Of a stretch of 64,000 nucleotides of DNA, positions 38,540 through 47,511 are shown in pieces. How positions within the stretch are numbered: the first letter of the stretch is position 1; each line of letters begins with the position of its first letter. Where the stretch lies: contig JAHDWP010000013.1 in NCBI GenBank assembly GCA_023382715.1, positions 16,831 through 80,830 on the forward strand, in the 5' to 3' direction. Position numbers and translations under genes: made by a program. The stretch comes from Anaerolineae bacterium. GTDB lineage: Bacteria > Chloroflexota > Anaerolineae > Aggregatilineales > Aggregatilineaceae. The notes under the pieces are model-generated. The model was not told the origin of the DNA. It worked only from the letters and a program-made list of their open reading frames with translations, and did not search any database.

Positions 38540-39292
38540 ATGGCCGAAGCATTCATCCAGATCCACAATCTGGTCAAAACCTTCGACACGCCCGCCGGGC
38601 CGCTGAACGTCCTGCGCGGCATTGACATGGAGATTCACAAGGGGGACTTTGTGACCCTGCTCGGCCCGTCGGGTAGCGGGAAGACCACCTTCCTGAACAT
38701 GCTCACGGCGGTGGATACGCCGACTTCTGGCGACATCCTGGTGGGCGGCGTGCCCATCACCCAGGTCCCGCAGCGCAAGCTGACCAAGTGGCGCGCGCGC
38801 AACGTGGGCATTGTCTTCCAGTTCTTCCAGTTGTTGCCCACGCTCAGCGTGCTGGAAAACGTGGTGGCCCCGATGGATTTCGCCAACGTGTGGAAGCCGC
38901 GCGAGCGCAAAGAGATCGCCCTCAAGCTGCTCGATCGCTTCGGGATTAAAGACCAGGCGTTCAAGACGCCGGACATGCTCTCCGGCGGGCAACAGCAGCG
39001 GGTGGCCCTGGCGCGCGCCCTGGCCAACAATCCGCCGCTGGTGGTCGGCGACGAGCCAACGGGCAACCTCGACCGGATGAGCGCCGCCAACGTGTTCGAC
39101 CTTTTCCAGCAGCTTGCTGATCGCGGCACGACGGTGATCATCGTGACGCACGACCGCGAGCTGATCCGCAGCGTGCCCAAAGTCTTCGAGCTGGCGGACG
39201 GCACCATCGGCCAGACCACGCTTGAAGCGGCAGCGCGCCGACGCACGGCGGAGCTGCGCGCCACGCGCACGCGCCTGGCGACGCGCGGTTAG
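38540..39292 (+). CDS. ABC transporter ATPase (MacB/LolD type)
   Basis: 250 residues. Walker A GPSGSGKTT, Q-loop VFQFFQLLPTLSVLENV, signature LSGGQQQRVALARAL, Walker B VVGDEPTGNLD and H-loop IVTHDRE are all canonical for the MacB/LolD/FtsE subfamily, which drives mechanotransmission or lipoprotein extraction rather than bulk transport. AAAGGAGA precedes ATG 38540. The large FtsX-type permease follows after 23 nt, and a second, similar ATPase comes after that permease. Confidence 0.93.
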   Translation: MAEAFIQIHNLVKTFDTPAGPLNVLRGIDMEIHKGDFVTLLGPSGSGKTTFLNMLTAVDTPTSGDILVGGVPITQVPQRKLTKWRARNVGIVFQFFQLLPTLSVLENVVAPMDFANVWKPRERKEIALKLLDRFGIKDQAFKTPDMLSGGQQQRVALARALANNPPLVVGDEPTGNLDRMSAANVFDLFQQLADRGTTVIIVTHDRELIRSVPKVFELADGTIGQTTLEAAARRRTAELRATRTRLATRG

Positions 39293-39315
39293 CAGGCCAC
39301 CGAGGAGCGGGGAAC

Positions 39316-41808
39316 ATGATTAAGACGCGAGGCAAGAAGATCATCCGCGACGTCCTGTCGCGTAAAGGGCGCACCGCCCTGGTCGCCATCAGCATCCTGA
39401 TCGGCGTGTTCGGCGCGGTGACGCTCATCTCGGCCAATGACCTGCTCGTGCGACAGATTCGCGCCGATATCAACCCTGACGAAGTGGCCATGACGCGGCT
39501 GCTCGTGACGGTGCCCGCAGCAGGCACCGATGTCACGACCGAGACAGGCGAAGACCAGGTGCTCGACCTGATCCGCAACCGCCGGGCCATCCCCGGCGTG
39601 ACGCGCATCGAGGGGCAGGTGGCAGTGCCGGTGTACTGGCAAGAGGCCAGCGGCGAGCGCTTCCGCGAAGCCGACCTGCTCGCCTACTCGGAGCCGTTTG
39701 ACGAGATTCAGCTTGAGCCGATGCGCCTGGTTGAGGGCGAGTGGCCCCAGCCCGGTCAGCACCAGATCGCGCTGGAGCGACGCATGGCGGACGAATACGG
39801 CCTGGGGGTGGGCGACACCATCTCCTTCCGCGTCCTCGGCTCCGAACAGGCCAGCGAATCCTGGACGATCACGGCCATCGTCTTCCACCCCTATTGGGTG
39901 GCGATTGGTGATAACCCGAATCAGCCCGAACAACGCTTCTATGCCAACCTGGATGATGCCCGGCTGATCGCGCAGTTCTCCGGTTTTACGATGTTCAACC
40001 TGCGCTACATTGATACCGGCGTCAGCGAAAGCCAGGCCGACCGCCTGATGGAAGTCGTCGCCCAGCAGACCAACTACATCCCGACTCACTACTGGCTGGA
40101 CGATCCGGATGACTACTTCCTGATCGGCGAAGTGGCCGAGGTCACCAGCATCCTCAATATGCTGGCCGTGGTGGCTCTGATCGTGTCCGGCTTCCTGGTC
40201 ATGAACGTGATCAATACCATCGTCGTCGAGCAGAAGCGACAGATCGGCGTGATGAAGTCGCTGGGCGCGACGCGGCTGGACAACTTCATCATCTACGCGG
40301 GCATCGCCCTGGTCTACGGCATTCTGGGCACGATCCCCGGCGTGATTCTGGGCGTCATCGTCGGCGGGGCGATGGCCCAGGAAGTGGCTCCGTTCGCCTT
40401 CACGCTGATCGAGGGCTTCAAAATCTCGCCGATGGGAGTGATCGTCGGGGTAGTGATGGGCCTCTTCGTGCCGGTCGCGGCGGCGTTCGTGCCCGTCTTC
40501 AACGGGACGCGGGTGACGATCAGGGACGCCATGACCGATCTGGGCATCGCCGGCACGTGGGGGCGCGGTCTCACCGCGCGCGTGATCAAGGCGCTGCCGG
40601 TGCCGATCACCATCCGCCAGGCGCTGAGCAACGTCGTGCAGAAGAAGGGCCGCCTGGCCCTGACCGTGATCACGCTGACGCTGGCCGCCGCTGCTTTCAT
40701 GGGCGTCTTCGCCATGTTCACTGTCATCAACGCGGAGATCACCAAGCTGTTCGAGACCTTCCAGTACGAGATTATGGTCATCCCCAGCGAGGCACAGGAC
40801 TTCACCCAGATCTCGCAGCGTATCGGCAGCGTGGATGGCGTGAAGGCAGTTGACCCCGGTGTGGGCTTTCTGGTGCGCCTGTACGACTTGAGCGGGACGG
40901 CGATCAGCATCGGGGCGGGCTTCGAGGGCAGCGACGAGTTGCAGGCCTACGGGTATGACCCGCGGACGACGGGGTTCAGCCTGACCTATGACAAGGGTTC
41001 CGGCTGGCGAGACGACCCGACTCGCCCCGGCGTAGTGCTGACGTCGGCGGCGGCCGAAGCTGTCGGCAAGACTGTGGGCGACCGCATCGTCGTCTCGGCG
41101 GGCGGGCGCACCGCCGAATACGAGATCATTGGCGTCGCTTCCTACCCGTTCCCCTTCGTGCTGATGAACTGGCAGGACCTGGCTCGCCAGGTCGGGTTCG
41201 TGCTGAATGATGCGGGCACCCCTGGCGATTTCTCCGACGATCCGCCGTTGCCCAACGCCTACATGGTGACGCTGACTGCCGAAGATCCCAGCGCCGCCGA
41301 GGTGGAGGACGTGATCGCCGACATCTCTGACGCGCTGGTGGCTGATCGCGTGACGGCCAGCTTCTTCAACCAGGTGCAGCAGCAGGAAGATATGACCGAG
41401 GGGATGCTGGTCTTCAACATGATCTTCCAGATCACTTCGGCGGTGATGGCCGCTGTGGGGGCCATCGGCCTGCTGACGACTCTTTCGATGGCCGTCTACG
41501 AGCGCCAGAAGGAGATCGGCGTGATGCGCTCGATTGGCGCAGGGTCGGGCACCATCATCACCCAGTTCCTGGTGGAGGGCATCCTGATCGGCGTGCTGGC
41601 CTGGGTGCTTGCCGTCCCGCTGAGCTATCTGCTGGCCGTCAGCCTGCTGGATGGGCTGGGCTTCGCCGACTTCATCGAGTTCAGCTATCCGCTCTGGGTG
41701 CTGGGCCTGGGGTTGGTGGGTATGATCATTGTGGCGACGGTTGCCAGCCTGTGGCCGTCCATCGCCGCTGCCCGGCGCACCGTGTCGGACATTCTACGCT
41801 ACCAATAA
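39316..41808 (+). CDS. ABC transporter permease with two FtsX domains
   Basis: 830 residues. It begins with a helix (about 20-40) after KIIRDVLSRKGRTALVAI, then an extracytoplasmic MacB-PCD-like domain (to about 270). A first FtsX module has helices at about 275-300, 325-355 and 375-400. A second module starts with RQALSNVVQKKGRLALTVIT (about 435), has its own periplasmic domain, and ends with helices at about 690-820. The duplicated layout means one polypeptide can supply both membrane halves, so the two flanking ATPases might bind one to each half. Substrate unknown. Confidence 0.9.
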   Translation: MIKTRGKKIIRDVLSRKGRTALVAISILIGVFGAVTLISANDLLVRQIRADINPDEVAMTRLLVTVPAAGTDVTTETGEDQVLDLIRNRRAIPGVTRIEGQVAVPVYWQEASGERFREADLLAYSEPFDEIQLEPMRLVEGEWPQPGQHQIALERRMADEYGLGVGDTISFRVLGSEQASESWTITAIVFHPYWVAIGDNPNQPEQRFYANLDDARLIAQFSGFTMFNLRYIDTGVSESQADRLMEVVAQQTNYIPTHYWLDDPDDYFLIGEVAEVTSILNMLAVVALIVSGFLVMNVINTIVVEQKRQIGVMKSLGATRLDNFIIYAGIALVYGILGTIPGVILGVIVGGAMAQEVAPFAFTLIEGFKISPMGVIVGVVMGLFVPVAAAFVPVFNGTRVTIRDAMTDLGIAGTWGRGLTARVIKALPVPITIRQALSNVVQKKGRLALTVITLTLAAAAFMGVFAMFTVINAEITKLFETFQYEIMVIPSEAQDFTQISQRIGSVDGVKAVDPGVGFLVRLYDLSGTAISIGAGFEGSDELQAYGYDPRTTGFSLTYDKGSGWRDDPTRPGVVLTSAAAEAVGKTVGDRIVVSAGGRTAEYEIIGVASYPFPFVLMNWQDLARQVGFVLNDAGTPGDFSDDPPLPNAYMVTLTAEDPSAAEVEDVIADISDALVADRVTASFFNQVQQQEDMTEGMLVFNMIFQITSAVMAAVGAIGLLTTLSMAVYERQKEIGVMRSIGAGSGTIITQFLVEGILIGVLAWVLAVPLSYLLAVSLLDGLGFADFIEFSYPLWVLGLGLVGMIIVATVASLWPSIAAARRTVSDILRYQ

Positions 41809-41844
41809 GCGCGCGAACAGTCAGCGTGTGGGAGAATACAGATC

Positions 41845-42570
41845 ATGGGCAACGCGCAGAACGGATCCGTCATCTCGCTGCAAAACGTCGAGAAGATCTA
41901 CAAGACCAAGGCCGGCCCGCTCAAGGTGCTGAAGGGTGTGAACCTGGAGATCAAAGAAGGGGAGTTTGTGGCCATTGTCGGGCCGTCGGGCAGCGGCAAG
42001 AGCACGCTGATCAACATGATCACCGGCATTGACCGCCCCACTTCGGGCGAAGTCTTCGTCGCCGGGCAGCGCCTGACGAACCTGAGCGAAAACCAGGTCG
42101 CCAAGTGGCGCGGGCGCAACGTGGGCGTCGTCTTCCAGTTCTTTCAGCTTCTGCCCACGCTCACCGTGCTGGAGAACGTGATGATGCCCCTGCACTACAC
42201 CAACACCTTTCGCGGCAAGCGCAAAGAGCGAGCGATGGAGCTGCTGGAGATGGTGGACCTGCCCGACGTGGCCCACAAGTATCCCAGCCAGATTTCGGGC
42301 GGGCAGCAGCAGCGGGCGGCCATCGCCCGCGCCCTGGCCAATAACCCGAAGGTGCTGGTGGGCGACGAGCCGACGGGCAACCTCGATGCGGTCTCGGCGG
42401 GCCTGGTCTTCGCCATGTTCGAAGACCTGGTGGCCCAGGGCACGACCATCGTCATGGTCACGCACGACCGCGACCTGGCCGGGCAGATTCCGCGCGTTGA
42501 AGAGGTGCGCGACGGGCAGTTGGTCGCGCAGGAGGAAATTGACCGTCGCCTGGTGGCGGGCCGCGACTGA
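41845..42570 (+). CDS. ABC transporter ATPase (MacB/LolD type), second copy
   Basis: 241 residues, close in sequence to the ATPase at 38540: Walker A GPSGSGKST, VFQFFQLLPTLTVLENV, signature ISGGQQQRAAIARAL, Walker B LVGDEPTGNLD and H-loop MVTHDRD. It follows the permease by 36 nt with GTGTGGGAG upstream of ATG. The two ATPases may form a heterodimer under one double-FtsX permease. Confidence 0.93.
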   Translation: MGNAQNGSVISLQNVEKIYKTKAGPLKVLKGVNLEIKEGEFVAIVGPSGSGKSTLINMITGIDRPTSGEVFVAGQRLTNLSENQVAKWRGRNVGVVFQFFQLLPTLTVLENVMMPLHYTNTFRGKRKERAMELLEMVDLPDVAHKYPSQISGGQQQRAAIARALANNPKVLVGDEPTGNLDAVSAGLVFAMFEDLVAQGTTIVMVTHDRDLAGQIPRVEEVRDGQLVAQEEIDRRLVAGRD

Positions 42571-42614
42571 GCGCTGGCAGTGGGGTTATGCCGAACCGGC
42601 GCGGAAAGCGGGCG

Positions 42615-42720
42615 GGTTTACCTCACCCCTCATTCCCCTCTCCACACGCGGAGAGGGGACGGAACCCCAGCAGACTCCCCCTCTCTACGTGTGGAGAGAG
42701 GGGGCCGGGGGATGAGGTCA
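42615..42720. repeat. Dispersed repeat with two GC-rich hairpins
   Basis: CCCCTCTCCACACGCGGAGAGGGG and CCCCCTCTCTACGTGTGGAGAGAGGGGG-type stems in tandem, starting with TTACCTCACC and ending GGGGATGAGGTCA. It lies after the transporter operon and could act as a transcript end structure. Confidence 0.6.
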
Positions 42721-42884
42721 ACCGGCTTCTGGCGCGACACGGGCGACCGTGTTGTCACCGGCAAATGGCAAAACCTTATGGCCGGATTCCGTAGCAGAAC
42801 CCTATGCCGGGTGACACAGGGCAGCGCCCCTACCGAAAGCCATTCCAACTGTCAGTCTCTGCTATGTATAAGGGAGGAGGGCTG

Positions 42885-43217
42885 ATGCGGATCACAAAAC
42901 ACGATCATAACGGCATTGCGGTTTTCGTCCTCGAAGGCCGCGTGGATAGCGTGGGGGCCGGCGAGATGGACGCCGCGCTCCAGACTGCCGTCGGAGAGGG
43001 CCGGCACCGGATCGTGCTCGACATGGCGGGCGTCACTTACATCAACAGCGCAGGGCTGCGCACGCTGGCCGACATCCTCACCCGCAATCGCGCCAGCGAC
43101 GGCGACCTGCGCCTGGTGGCGCTCACGCCCAAGGTCGAGCGCGTCTTCAAGATCATTGGCTTCGACCGCTTCTTCGATCACTACGAGTCGCTTGAGGCCG
43201 CGCTGACCGGCCTATGA
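42885..43217 (+). CDS. STAS-domain anti-sigma-factor antagonist
   Basis: 110 residues forming a single STAS domain of the SpoIIAA/RsbV type. Ser55 in TYINSAGLRTL is the expected phosphorylation site, and the segment ALTPKVERVFKIIGFDRFF is typical. Such proteins bind an anti-sigma kinase when unphosphorylated, freeing a sigma factor. No kinase or sigma gene is next to it. ATG 42885 follows GGGAGGAGGG; the in-frame upstream extension comes from the repeat region. Confidence 0.92.
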   Translation: MRITKHDHNGIAVFVLEGRVDSVGAGEMDAALQTAVGEGRHRIVLDMAGVTYINSAGLRTLADILTRNRASDGDLRLVALTPKVERVFKIIGFDRFFDHYESLEAALTGL

Positions 43218-43364
43218 GCGCCGCCTGAAGAGGCCGCCATCCACGCCGGGCTTTGGGAGTCTTCCAGGACTCCCAAAGCCCGGCAAAACCGCCTGAGAGT
43301 CGTGCGTTTGCCTCAGCCCCCATCCCCAGCCTGCCTTTTCCCCTTAAGTTCGAGAAGTCGCGCG

Positions 43365-43497
43365 CCGGCCTTTGCCCCCCATCCCCGGCCCTTCCCCCAC
43401 CTGGGGGGAAGGGAGCAGCGCGCCGGCTGAGCTTCTCCCTCCTCGTGGGGGAAGGGTTTGGGGTGGGGGGGGGACAGCTTCTCAAAAGGCCTCTTTA
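43365..43497. repeat. Dispersed GC-rich repeat, family B
   Basis: CCCCCATCCCCGGCCCTTCC, a CCCCACCTGGGGGGAAGGG hairpin, CTCGTGGGGGAAGGGTTTGG, and the end segment CAGCTTCTCAAAAGGCCTCT, which is the inverted counterpart of the start of the 28790 copy. Confidence 0.65.
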
Positions 43498-43513
43498 AGG
43501 GGCAGCGTCAGAG

Positions 43514-43543
43514 TTGATCTCTCGATAGCAAATATCGTAATAT
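43514..43543 (+). promoter_or_regulatory. Promoter of the acidic secreted-protein gene
   Basis: TTGATC (43514-43519), an 18-nt spacer and TAATAT (43538-43543) sit in an AT-rich island that stands out from the GC-rich surroundings, about 60 nt before the start codon. Confidence 0.55.
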
Positions 43544-43603
43544 ATAAAGAGGTATCATCGCTGAAAAACGCGATCAGCACGTTGTGGAAAAGGGAGAGAC
43601 ACC

Positions 43604-44224
43604 ATGAACCGTCGTGGCACCGTTCTTTTGCTGGCAGGGTTTGTCGTCGGATTGTTGGCGGGCATGGTGCTTGCGGGCGCCAATGGAGACCTGGGCAATT
43701 CGCTGCTCGGCACGGCAGGCGATGGCAAGAAGGACAAGAAGGATAAGAACGACCTCGCCTACTACCAGGTACCGCTGGCCGACATCGAGGACTGGCTGCT
43801 TGAGTACTACCCGGACACCGCCGAAGACCTGCAAGCCTCGGTGGACACCATGACCCAGTTTGTTGACGACGAGGCGCTGTTCGCTCGCGATTTCGCGCTC
43901 GTCGAAGAGGATATCAACTCCTTGCTGCCCTATGTCTACGGCGCGCTGACTGGGATGGAGGAAGAAGACCTGGCCGAGCCGGAGAACCTGGAGCTGGACG
44001 AGGAGAGCGATTTCCTGCTGTGCGTGGCGCTCGATGACGACCCCTACATGGGGGCTACCATGTATCTCTACCTCACAGTGCCTCAAAAGCAGCTTGAGGA
44101 CATGGAGATTCCCGAAGAGTGGGAAGAACTCAAAGAGGCCAAGACAAACGTGCTCTACTGGACGCTGCTCGGCTGCTTCCCCGAACAGGAAACGCCGGAG
44201 AAGGAAGTGGTAGAGTCCAAATAA
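43604..44224 (+). CDS. Hypothetical acidic secreted or membrane-anchored protein
   Basis: 206 residues. An N-terminal hydrophobic segment (TVLLLAGFVVGLLAGMVLAG) is a signal peptide or anchor. A Lys/Asp cluster (GKKDKKDKND) follows, then a strongly acidic domain rich in Glu and Asp, with Trp-containing segments (DIEDWLLEYY, ALDDDPYMGATMYLY). AAAGGGAGAG precedes ATG 43604 and a promoter lies upstream. I recognise no family. The acidity and Trp/Tyr spacing suggest a folded extracytoplasmic domain, perhaps cation-binding; that is speculative. Confidence 0.75.
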   Translation: MNRRGTVLLLAGFVVGLLAGMVLAGANGDLGNSLLGTAGDGKKDKKDKNDLAYYQVPLADIEDWLLEYYPDTAEDLQASVDTMTQFVDDEALFARDFALVEEDINSLLPYVYGALTGMEEEDLAEPENLELDEESDFLLCVALDDDPYMGATMYLYLTVPQKQLEDMEIPEEWEELKEAKTNVLYWTLLGCFPEQETPEKEVVESK

Positions 44225-44591
44225 GCGTCCGAGTTCGGGCGCGCTCTGCGCCGGGCCGACATCTTTGTGCGCAGGGGTGTAGCGCTACGCCCCTGCGTGC
44301 ACCTCTCTCCCTCTCAATTTCTCCCTCCATTCGAATGGGGAGGGGTCTTCTGCCGCACCAGACGACTTCCGAAGTCTCCGCAGACTCCGGAAACCTATTC
44401 GCCGGGTCTCTTCCCCAGACTCGTGCCCACAGACCCCGCTGTACCCGCTGCGCCTCTGCGATTCGGGCGCTGCGCGCATCCGCCGTCTTCTTCCCCCGGC
44501 GCGTGGAATGGGCTACACTTAAGGGTACGAACGCGCTGCTTGCGCCCCGGCCCGCGCAGGCTATGATCGCTGGTGCAGGAAGGAGCAGGGC
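44225..44591. other. Intergenic region with GC-rich palindrome
   Basis: Holds a near-perfect palindrome at 44270-44297 (CGCAGGGGTGTAGC and complement with one G-T mismatch), related to the inner stems of family A repeats. A TCCGAAGTC/GACTCCGGA-like segment lies near 44368-44392. No gene is supported in this 367-nt gap. Confidence 0.45.
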
Positions 44592-44930
44592 ATGGGCGTC
44601 ATTCTTCTGTTGTTGTTCGCTGCCACGCTGTTTGTCTTGTACATTGCCATCCGCCGCGCCTGGGGGCCAGCGCTCACTGTCGGGGGCCTGGGGGCCATCC
44701 TCAGCCTGCTGTGGGTCGTGCTCTACGCCCTGCTCGTGGAAGAGACTTCCCTGGGCCAGGCGATATTTGGCGGAATTGTGGTAGGGCTGGGCTTTGCGGC
44801 GGTGGTGGTCATCATCGCCGTCTTCTTCCGCGCCAACCAGCCGTCCGCAGACATCACGCTCATTTCGCAACCCAATCAGGAGGAACAAGCCCGTGACCGA
44901 CGAGATGCTGATTCTCAAGAGACAGAGTAA
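44592..44930 (+). CDS. Small three-helix membrane protein
   Basis: 112 residues with three hydrophobic helices (about 2-20, 28-48, 58-80) and a charged cytoplasmic tail (QEEQARDRRDADSQETE). AAGGAGCAGG precedes ATG 44592. The next gene (PH domain) overlaps its end by 38 nt, so the two are probably translationally coupled and act together at the membrane. Family not recognised. Confidence 0.75.
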   Translation: MGVILLLLFAATLFVLYIAIRRAWGPALTVGGLGAILSLLWVVLYALLVEETSLGQAIFGGIVVGLGFAAVVVIIAVFFRANQPSADITLISQPNQEEQARDRRDADSQETE

Positions 44931-45291
44931 GCGCCGCCCGCAGTTCTGGCTGAAGACCATCTTCAGCCTGGGCCTCTGGCTGTTATGGTGGCGTCAGGAC
45001 TACCTGGGACTGACCCGCCGCTCCATCGTGCGGCGGACGGGCGTCTTCACCAAAGAGGAGCGCGCCGTCCCGCTCAACCAGGTGCAGGACATCTCCATCA
45101 GCTATGGGATCATCCGCCGGATGCTCGGCCATGGCGACATCCGCATCGAGACGGCGGGCAGCGCCAATACCGAGATCGTCATGAAGAATGTGGACAAGCC
45201 GGAGGAATTCCGCGCGCGCGTCTTTGAGATGATTGACCAGTTCTACGATGGCGACAACGCGCTGCCCAAATCCAAGAGCGATCAGGGCTAG
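44893..45291 (+). CDS. Bacterial PH-domain (bPH2-like) membrane-associated protein
   Basis: 132 residues. A short hydrophobic segment (QFWLKTIFSLGLWLLWW) leads into a bPH2-type domain: YLGLTRRSIVRRTGVFTKEERAVPL split by a turn, NQVQDISISYGIIRRMLGHGDIRIETAG, and a C-terminal helix. YdbT/bPH2 proteins are membrane-linked, with unknown ligands. GTG 44893 lies 9 nt after a perfect AGGAGG, which decides the start and places it inside the end of the preceding gene. Confidence 0.85.
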   Translation: MTDEMLILKRQSKRRPQFWLKTIFSLGLWLLWWRQDYLGLTRRSIVRRTGVFTKEERAVPLNQVQDISISYGIIRRMLGHGDIRIETAGSANTEIVMKNVDKPEEFRARVFEMIDQFYDGDNALPKSKSDQG

Positions 45292-45365
45292 AACAGGTCG
45301 CGAGCGTCGCGCGCTACACCGGGCGCGCGACGCTCGCGTTTAGCGCGCGGTGTGTGATGTTCCCG

Positions 45366-45833
45366 CTACCGCTGCGCCTGATACTTCCGATCAATCTCGA
45401 TCATGCGCTGCACCTTCGGCGCCGAGGGAGTGCCCTCCTCATACTCGGCTTGCAGCCACGTCTCGACAATGGTCTTGGCCAGCTCCGGCCCGATGACGCG
45501 ACCGCCCATGGTGAGCACCTGGGCGTTGTTGCTCTTGCGGGCGCGCTCAGCGGAATAGGTGTCGTGGCACAGCGCAGCGCGAACGCCGGGCACCTTGCAG
45601 GCGGTGATGGCCATGCCAATGCCCGTCCCGCAGACCAGAATACCGCGATCAAAGCCTTCCTGAGCGACGGCCACCGCCACGCGCTCGGCCACATCTGGGT
45701 AGTATTCCACATGATCAGCGGCGGGCGCGCTCAGGTCCGCGATCTCGATCTCGGGGTGTGCCTGGCGAATGTAAGCGCTGACGACGGACAGCAGCGCCTC
45801 TCCCGCGTCATCACTGCCCACAGCAATTCTCAT
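45366..45833 (-). CDS. rpiB: RpiB/LacA/LacB-family sugar-phosphate isomerase
   Basis: 155 residues. The family interconverts aldose and ketose phosphates (ribose-5-P/ribulose-5-P, or tetrose phosphates in erythritol pathways). The catalytic Cys68 (LVCGTGIGMAI) and the phosphate-binding His in LCHDTYSAERARKSNNA are present. The usual N-terminal G-x-D-H-A-G is G-S-D-D-A-G here, a change that hints at a substrate other than ribose-5-phosphate. It lies 76 nt downstream of the SorC regulator on the same strand and next to a polyol cluster, so a pentose- or tetrose-phosphate step in that pathway is likely. Confidence 0.88.
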   Translation of the reverse strand: MRIAVGSDDAGEALLSVVSAYIRQAHPEIEIADLSAPAADHVEYYPDVAERVAVAVAQEGFDRGILVCGTGIGMAITACKVPGVRAALCHDTYSAERARKSNNAQVLTMGGRVIGPELAKTIVETWLQAEYEEGTPSAPKVQRMIEIDRKYQAQR

Positions 45834-45909
45834 GGCTGCCTCTCCTCTGCGTCTCCTCGATCCCAGGCTTCAGCACTCTGCCGCCACCCGGCAGCGCGAC
45901 CCAGGGGGA

Positions 45910-46869
45910 CTAATCGGCGCCGGCCAGGTCGAGCAAGGCCCTGGCCGTCCGGTCGTCGGTGGCGAGCACCTTCATATAGCGCCCGCGCAGCGCCCCCAGG
46001 ATGGCCTCGACCTTCAACAGACCGTGCGCGATGGCGAACGACTGGGGGATCTGGCGCAGGTCTTCCAGATCAATGCCAATGATGCGCTTGTTGATCTCAA
46101 AGCCGTTGCAGTGCCCCGCTCTATTGAAGAACCGCCCGCATATTTCGCCGACGATGCCCTCCGAGCGCAGCTTGCTCAAATCGCTGCGCGACAGCAGGCC
46201 CGCCCGCAAGAAGCTGGAAGCCTCGTCCTGCACGGTGCCGATGCCCGTGATAGCCACGTCAACAGACCTGGCCCGCAGGATAGCTTCGCGAAAGGCCGAC
46301 TCGTGCATCAGCACTTCGCGCGATTCTGGATATTCAACCAGTACGGGCGCGTGCAGATCGTAATGCCGCCCGCCCAGCTTCTGAGCGACCATGCGAGCCA
46401 GGTCAGGGCTGTCAATGGCCAGCGCCCCAACGCCGCCCAAAAGCTGGACGACATCAATGTTCTGCGCGTAATGGTCGGGCAGGGCGCTCACCGCCGCGTG
46501 GACGCCCGTCCCCCAGGCGACGCCGATGGACGACCCCGGCGGCAGGCCCTCGATCACACGCCCGATACAGGTGGCCGCGAGCCGCCCGATGGCGCCGAGC
46601 GGGTTTTCGTTGGTTTGGTCGGATGCGGTTTTCAGGACGTAGGCATCCTTCAGCCCGAAACACTTGATGAGCGACTGCTCAAGCTCGAAATCGCGCGGGG
46701 TGGGCACCCGAATCTGAATCTCGACGATCCCCTTCTGATGGGCTTCCTTCAACAGGCGAGAGACCGTTGACGAGGAGACGTCCAGGCGAGCGGCGATATC
46801 ACTCTGACTGATATGGAGCTGGTAGTAGAGACTGGCCACGGTTGCCAGCAACTCGTCGCGTTGGTACAT
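45910..46869 (-). CDS. SorC/DeoR-family sugar-responsive transcriptional regulator
   Basis: 319 residues. The N-terminal helix-turn-helix (ISQSDIAARLDVSSSTVSRLL) is followed by the SorC sugar-binding domain with GVAWGTGVHAAV, LLGGVGA, GIGTVQDEASSF and the C-terminal LATDDRTARALL. SorC proteins (including EryD of erythritol operons) sense a phosphorylated sugar. ATG 46869 (MYQRDELLATV) matches the usual family N-terminus. It is divergent from the HAD/ABC operon and is probably its regulator; the inverted repeat at 47511-47563 is a candidate target. Confidence 0.9.
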   Translation of the reverse strand: MYQRDELLATVASLYYQLHISQSDIAARLDVSSSTVSRLLKEAHQKGIVEIQIRVPTPRDFELEQSLIKCFGLKDAYVLKTASDQTNENPLGAIGRLAATCIGRVIEGLPPGSSIGVAWGTGVHAAVSALPDHYAQNIDVVQLLGGVGALAIDSPDLARMVAQKLGGRHYDLHAPVLVEYPESREVLMHESAFREAILRARSVDVAITGIGTVQDEASSFLRAGLLSRSDLSKLRSEGIVGEICGRFFNRAGHCNGFEINKRIIGIDLEDLRQIPQSFAIAHGLLKVEAILGALRGRYMKVLATDDRTARALLDLAGAD

Positions 46870-46947
46870 GGGGAACCTACCAGTAAATGGATCGCCAAAC
46901 TGCGATCCTGGGTTCATATCTTCGCCAACCGTCAGCATTCTTGGGCA

Positions 46948-46976
46948 ATTATATCAAGTGCCGCCGCCGTTCAGCA
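46948..46976 (-). promoter_or_regulatory. Promoter of the SorC regulator
   Basis: On the minus strand a perfect TATAAT (46953-46948); the hexamer 17 nt upstream is TGCTGA (46976-46971), a weak -35. The -10 lies about 79 nt before the chosen start. An ATG at 46938 just after it would be leaderless, but would add an atypical N-terminus. Confidence 0.55.
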
Positions 46977-47174
46977 GTCTCAACCGAAACTTCGCGGGTA
47001 GCGGTCGCGACGGGCCAGCAGCGCGGCTCATTCGGATTCTGAGGCAAGAATCATCTCTATGGGAAATCTATCACCCTTCGCAAAAACTGTCAAGCAGGGC
47101 GGCTGTTGGAGAGTGTGTTTCGGGTTAGCTCACGCTGCGCGGAGAGAAGGGGAGCAGGTCCGCCGTTTTCGCCC

Positions 47175-47357
47175 TTCATCCCGATGCCGTTGACAGACGA
47201 GGCACGCGCTGGTTGGGTGGGGCGCTGCTCTGCTGCGGCAGAAGACCCCGTCCCTGGCCGCTTCCCGTAGAGGCGTATGCAATACGCCCCTACGGACGCC
47301 TTTCGCCAACAATCCCCCTTGTGAGCGAAAGGCCAGGGATGGCGGACAGGCGCGATC
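47175..47357. repeat. Dispersed palindromic element, family A copy 3
   Basis: Shares TTCATCCCGAT, GGCACGCGCTGGT, GGCGCTGCTCTGCTGCG, the CCGTAGAGGCGTAT/AATACGCCCCTACGG stem (about 47265-47295) and TTTCGCCAAC with the copy at 24424-24593. A short insertion (GCAGAAGACCCC region) separates the parts. It fills the middle of the long divergent gap 46870-47623. Confidence 0.65.
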
Positions 47358-47482
47358 CAAGGCGCGAGTGATGATTTTGCCCCGCCGGGGCGCATCCCGG
47401 CGCTGTGGTGAGTCTGCCAGGCGCAGGGGATGGGGTCTGCGCCAGCTGCCTGATAACCCGTTCGCGCCTCCGCCTGAATCGG

Positions 47483-47511
47483 TTGACAAATAATGCGACC
47501 TGTGATAAGTT
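47483..47511 (+). promoter_or_regulatory. Promoter of the polyol operon
   Basis: A perfect TTGACA (47483-47488), a 17-nt spacer and TAAGTT (47506-47511). The weak -10 is what an activator- or repressor-controlled promoter often shows. It lies about 112 nt before the HAD start. Confidence 0.6.
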
